From the NCBI GenBank assembly GCA_003531115.1, contig DQHT01000144.1:678-7410 (forward strand): a stretch of 6,733 bases of DNA, written 5' to 3'. The notes under the pieces were generated by a model. The model searched no databases, was not told where the DNA came from, and was given only the letters and a program-made list of their open reading frames with translations. Numbering within the stretch: position 1 is the stretch's first letter; each line of letters starts with the position of its first letter. A program made the position numbers and the translations under genes. Shown piece by piece: positions 5,646-6,733 of this stretch. The stretch comes from Bacteroidota bacterium. GTDB taxonomy: Bacteria > Bacteroidota > Bacteroidia > UBA8524.

Positions 5646-6649
5646 CAAAACGCCTGAACCCCGTTGACCGTGGTATATTTAAGATTAAGGACCTTGTCGG
5701 GATGAATGCGTCGATACGCCCCGTGCGACATCAATGCTGCTTCATGAAAGCCCGAAAGGATAAGTTTTAGTTTTCCCGGGTAGGTATTGATGTCGCCAAT
5801 GGCATAGATCCCGGGCACATTGGTTTCAAAATCTTTGGTATTCACTACCAGCGCACCATTATCGATCTCAAGACCCCAATGTTCCAGCGGACCTAATTTC
5901 GGACTTAATCCAAACAAAGGCACGAGGTAATCGGTGTCCATCTGGTACTCGTTTTTGTCCTTGTCCACGATGCTTACTTCTTTCAAAGAGCCATTTCCGT
6001 GCACTTTAATGAGGTTGGAGTTGAGCAGCACTTTGATCTTTCCTTTTTCAGCCAGGGCCATGACTTTTTCGGCCGAATCAGGAGCGCCCCGGAAGCTGTT
6101 ATTCCGGTGGATGAGAGATAATTCGGAGGCGATGTCGGAAAGGAAGATGGTCCAGTCGAGGGCCGAATCGCCACCGCCAGCCAGAATGACCTTTTTATTC
6201 CGGAACATTTCCGGGTCTTTGATCATGTAGGTGATCCCTTTTCCTTCAAACAATTCAAGGTTTTCAATAACCGGTTTACGCGGCTCAAAACAACCCAATC
6301 CGCCAGCGATGCAGATCACCTGGCTATGGATCTTTGTCCCGTCGCTTGTGGTAGTTATAAAACTGCCGTCTTCCTGTCTTTCAACCGTATCGGCACGCTC
6401 ACCAAGAGAAAAAGTAGGCTTGAATGGCTCAGCCTGTTTCATGAGGTTGGTTACCAGGTCTTGCGCTAATATTTCCGGAAATCCGGGGATATCGTAAATG
6501 GGTTTTTTCGGGTATATCTCAGAAAGCTGTCCGCCTACCTGTGGCAGCACGTCTACCAGGTGGCAGCGCAATTTGAGTAGTCCTGCTTCAAATATGGCGA
6601 AGAGTCCTACCGGACCGGCTCCAATGATACAGATGTCGGTAGTTATCAT
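5645..6649 (-). CDS. Ferredoxin--NADP(+) reductase, thioredoxin reductase-like type
   Basis: FAD flavoenzyme moving electrons between NADPH and ferredoxin (EC 1.18.1.2) in the cytosol; 334 residues, normal for the YumC/Chlorobium-type family. The FAD-binding GAGPVG is at 10-15 with the second element VGGQLSEIYPKKPIYDIPGF (38-57), the NADPH-binding GGGDSALDW at 158-166 with HRNNSFRG (181-188) whose arginines would hold the 2'-phosphate, and the C-terminal FAD motif GIYAIGDINTYPGKLKLI (280-297) with GFHEAALMSHG. The redox-active CxxC of thioredoxin reductase is absent from the NADPH domain, where GGGDSALDW is followed by TIFLSDIASE, so disulfide reductase activity is not expected. The ATG at 6649 places the first Gly motif ten residues in, as expected. 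It is first in a two-gene operon with the 2Fe-2S ferredoxin. Upstream lie a perfect -7 box and a Crp/Fnr-like palindrome, suggesting control by oxygen or redox state. Confidence 0.95.
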   Translation of the reverse strand: MITTDICIIGAGPVGLFAIFEAGLLKLRCHLVDVLPQVGGQLSEIYPKKPIYDIPGFPEILAQDLVTNLMKQAEPFKPTFSLGERADTVERQEDGSFITTTSDGTKIHSQVICIAGGLGCFEPRKPVIENLELFEGKGITYMIKDPEMFRNKKVILAGGGDSALDWTIFLSDIASELSLIHRNNSFRGAPDSAEKVMALAEKGKIKVLLNSNLIKVHGNGSLKEVSIVDKDKNEYQMDTDYLVPLFGLSPKLGPLEHWGLEIDNGALVVNTKDFETNVPGIYAIGDINTYPGKLKLILSGFHEAALMSHGAYRRIHPDKVLNLKYTTVNGVQAF

Positions 6650-6659
6650 AAAATCGCTG

Positions 6660-6667
6660 CAAATTTA
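6660..6667 (-). promoter_or_regulatory. Predicted -7 box of the ferredoxin reductase operon
   Basis: On the minus strand this reads TAAATTTG, a perfect TAnnTTTG box, ending 10 bases before the ATG at 6649. The predicted start of transcription is near 6655, which leaves a leader of only about six bases. A consensus -33 TTTG at the normal distance is missing; that position overlaps the edge of the palindrome at 6689-6702, as expected for an activator-dependent promoter. Confidence 0.5.
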
Positions 6668-6688
6668 CGATAAGATTAGGAAGGAAAC

Positions 6689-6702
6689 TTGATTTATGTC
6701 AA
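6689..6702. promoter_or_regulatory. Candidate Crp/Fnr-family binding site
   Basis: The + strand reads TTGATTTATGTCAA, one mismatch from the Fnr-type palindrome TTGAT-N4-ATCAA; with flanking C and G the arms are CTTGA and TCAAG (6688-6703). Its centre lies about 41 bases upstream of the predicted transcription start of the reductase operon, the distance used by activators that touch RNA polymerase at the promoter (class II). Which family member binds is unknown. Confidence 0.5.
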
Positions 6703-6708
6703 GAAGTG

Positions 6709-6733
6709 GTGGGAGCGGGGGGGAGCGAGGGGG
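6709..6733. repeat. G-rich 10-base tandem repeat at window end, potential G-quadruplex
   Basis: From 6711 the unit GGGAGCGGGG is followed by GGGAGCGAGG, one base different, and the window ends after GGG, which would be the start of a third unit. The G-runs fit the quadruplex pattern of four runs of at least three G with loops of 3, 1 and 5 bases. The stretch stands out against the mid-GC surroundings. As it lies at the very edge, its full extent is unknown and a sequencing or assembly artefact cannot be excluded. Confidence 0.6.

Noticed and set aside
5645..5648. TTG start at 5648 for the ferredoxin
   Set aside because: It adds one residue only; the adjacent ATG in the TGATG overlap is the standard coupled start.
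5645..6649. Thioredoxin reductase
   Set aside because: The FAD and NADPH motifs are shared, but the redox-active CxxC is absent and a 2Fe-2S ferredoxin gene is coupled, so ferredoxin-NADP+ reductase fits better.
1..6733. CRISPR array, insertion sequence, toxin-antitoxin or phage module
   Set aside because: No regularly spaced repeats, transposase motifs, small toxin-like gene pairs or phage proteins are visible on either strand.

Overview
The window looks like a chromosomal segment of a Bacteroidota bacterium. The gene content points there: a ProRS of the archaeal/eukaryotic-like type, a c-type cytochrome lipoprotein next to a DUF5777-like beta-barrel and a YceI protein, and a TrxR-like ferredoxin-NADP reductase. 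The regulatory sequence agrees: starts lack clear Shine-Dalgarno sites, and TAnnTTTG-type -7 boxes lie a few bases before several start codons. The order or genus cannot be fixed from the sequence alone. Coding is dense; the largest gene-free stretch is 126 bases, between the divergent genes at 2908 and 3035.

Left part (1-1930, + strand): the 3' five-sixths of proS (prolyl-tRNA synthetase, cut by the window edge) is followed after 9 bases by a 228-residue protein I do not recognise. A stem-loop with a T-run, nested in the end of that gene, probably ends this transcript. Convergent to it (1931-2908, - strand) is a trans-polyprenyl diphosphate synthase of the long-chain type, most likely making the menaquinone side chain.

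Middle part (3035-5321, + strand): a Bacteroidota-type promoter precedes a tightly packed three-gene unit of a monoheme cytochrome c lipoprotein, an outer-membrane beta-barrel protein (DUF5777-like) and a YceI-family polyisoprenoid-binding protein. A small lipoprotein with its own -7-like box follows. All four products carry export signals, so this is a cell-envelope module, plausibly for electron transfer or quinone/isoprenoid handling. That function is inference.

Right part (5322-6649, - strand): a TrxR-type ferredoxin-NADP+ reductase is translationally coupled (TGATG overlap) to an adrenodoxin-type 2Fe-2S ferredoxin, together a complete NADPH-to-ferredoxin electron chain. Its promoter region holds a perfect TAnnTTTG box and, about 41 bases upstream of the predicted transcription start, a near-consensus Crp/Fnr-family palindrome (TTGATTTATGTCAA). 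This suggests redox- or oxygen-responsive activation. Beyond it the window ends in a G-rich 10-base tandem repeat that fits a G-quadruplex pattern or could be an assembly-edge artefact.

I see no tRNA, rRNA, CRISPR array, insertion sequence or phage gene. The best candidates for something less described are the cytochrome/beta-barrel/YceI/lipoprotein module and the Fnr-type control of the ferredoxin reductase operon.
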